DNA from: Gemmatimonadota bacterium
GTDB lineage: Bacteria; Gemmatimonadota; Gemmatimonadetes; Gemmatimonadales; Gemmatimonadaceae
Direction: 5' to 3'
Assembly: GCA_031127225.1 (NCBI GenBank)
Contig: JARIEV010000006.1
Span: forward strand, 1-53,565
Length of the DNA stretch: 53,565 nucleotides
A program made the position numbers and the translations under genes. Below the pieces are notes generated by a model, which saw only the letters and a program-made list of their open reading frames with translations, was not told the origin of the DNA and made no database searches. Positions 51,066 to 53,565 of this stretch are shown piece after piece. The stretch's first letter is position 1; the number at the start of each line of letters is the position of its first letter.

Positions 51066-53565
<2,500 letters not shown>

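Overview
The window is high-GC bacterial chromosome with dense genes and many stop/start overlaps. The gene set suggests a soil or freshwater bacterium of the Gemmatimonadota (Gemmatimonas-like). It includes two PEP-CTERM proteins, lipoproteins with invasin-type Ig repeats ending in metallopeptidase domains, a GWxTD lipoprotein, a paired M16 peptidase operon and a bacterial SET methyltransferase. This is inference from gene content and style; no marker such as 16S rRNA is present.

Layout. 1-4400 is accessory: the start of an acyl-CoA ligase, two PEP-CTERM genes, a 151-bp direct repeat flanking the second of them, short remnants of gene ends, an EamA transporter and a STAS/SnoaL fusion. 4593-10221 (+) holds a multicopper oxidase, an HXXEE membrane protein, an alkylglycerol-monooxygenase-like hydroxylase with a coupled membrane protein, and a Fic enzyme with an AbiEi-like N-terminus behind an AT-rich promoter. 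10281-14791 (-) is a housekeeping run (tRNA-Phe, queF, rhomboid, ddl, a small hypothetical, cystathionine beta-synthase). 15024-17471 (+) is an Ig-domain metallopeptidase lipoprotein. 17485-26076 (-) carries glutamine cyclotransferase, mug, mutS, a SPOR protein and holA (the last three joined by GTGA overlaps), an ECF sigma factor with its zinc-finger anti-sigma factor, and a Nudix hydrolase. The Nudix gene ends a four-gene operon (active M16, inactive M16, SET, Nudix). 29617-37306 has a leishmanolysin-like lipoprotein, YdcF, an ArsR/beta-CASP nuclease pair, LOG, upp, DUF2225 and a DUF2268-type protease.

37442-44387 is the replication-origin region: mnmE, yidC, yidD, rnpA and rpmH run leftward, dnaA and dnaN rightward. 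One perfect DnaA box lies before dnaA. The dnaA-dnaN gap holds an AT-rich tract with a DnaA-trio-like array and is my best oriC unwinding candidate. Beyond it come RNase P RNA (rnpB), an AraC regulator overlapping the end of an MCP-like protein, pyrE, a Ser/Thr kinase, the GWxTD lipoprotein and polA, which runs off the right edge.

The points most worth following are the 151-bp repeat around a PEP-CTERM gene, the lack of any standard start codon for full-length rnpA, the DnaA-trio-like element, the SET methyltransferase with histone-H1-like tails in an M16 operon, the AbiEi-Fic fusion, and an insertion next to the catalytic cysteine of QueF.
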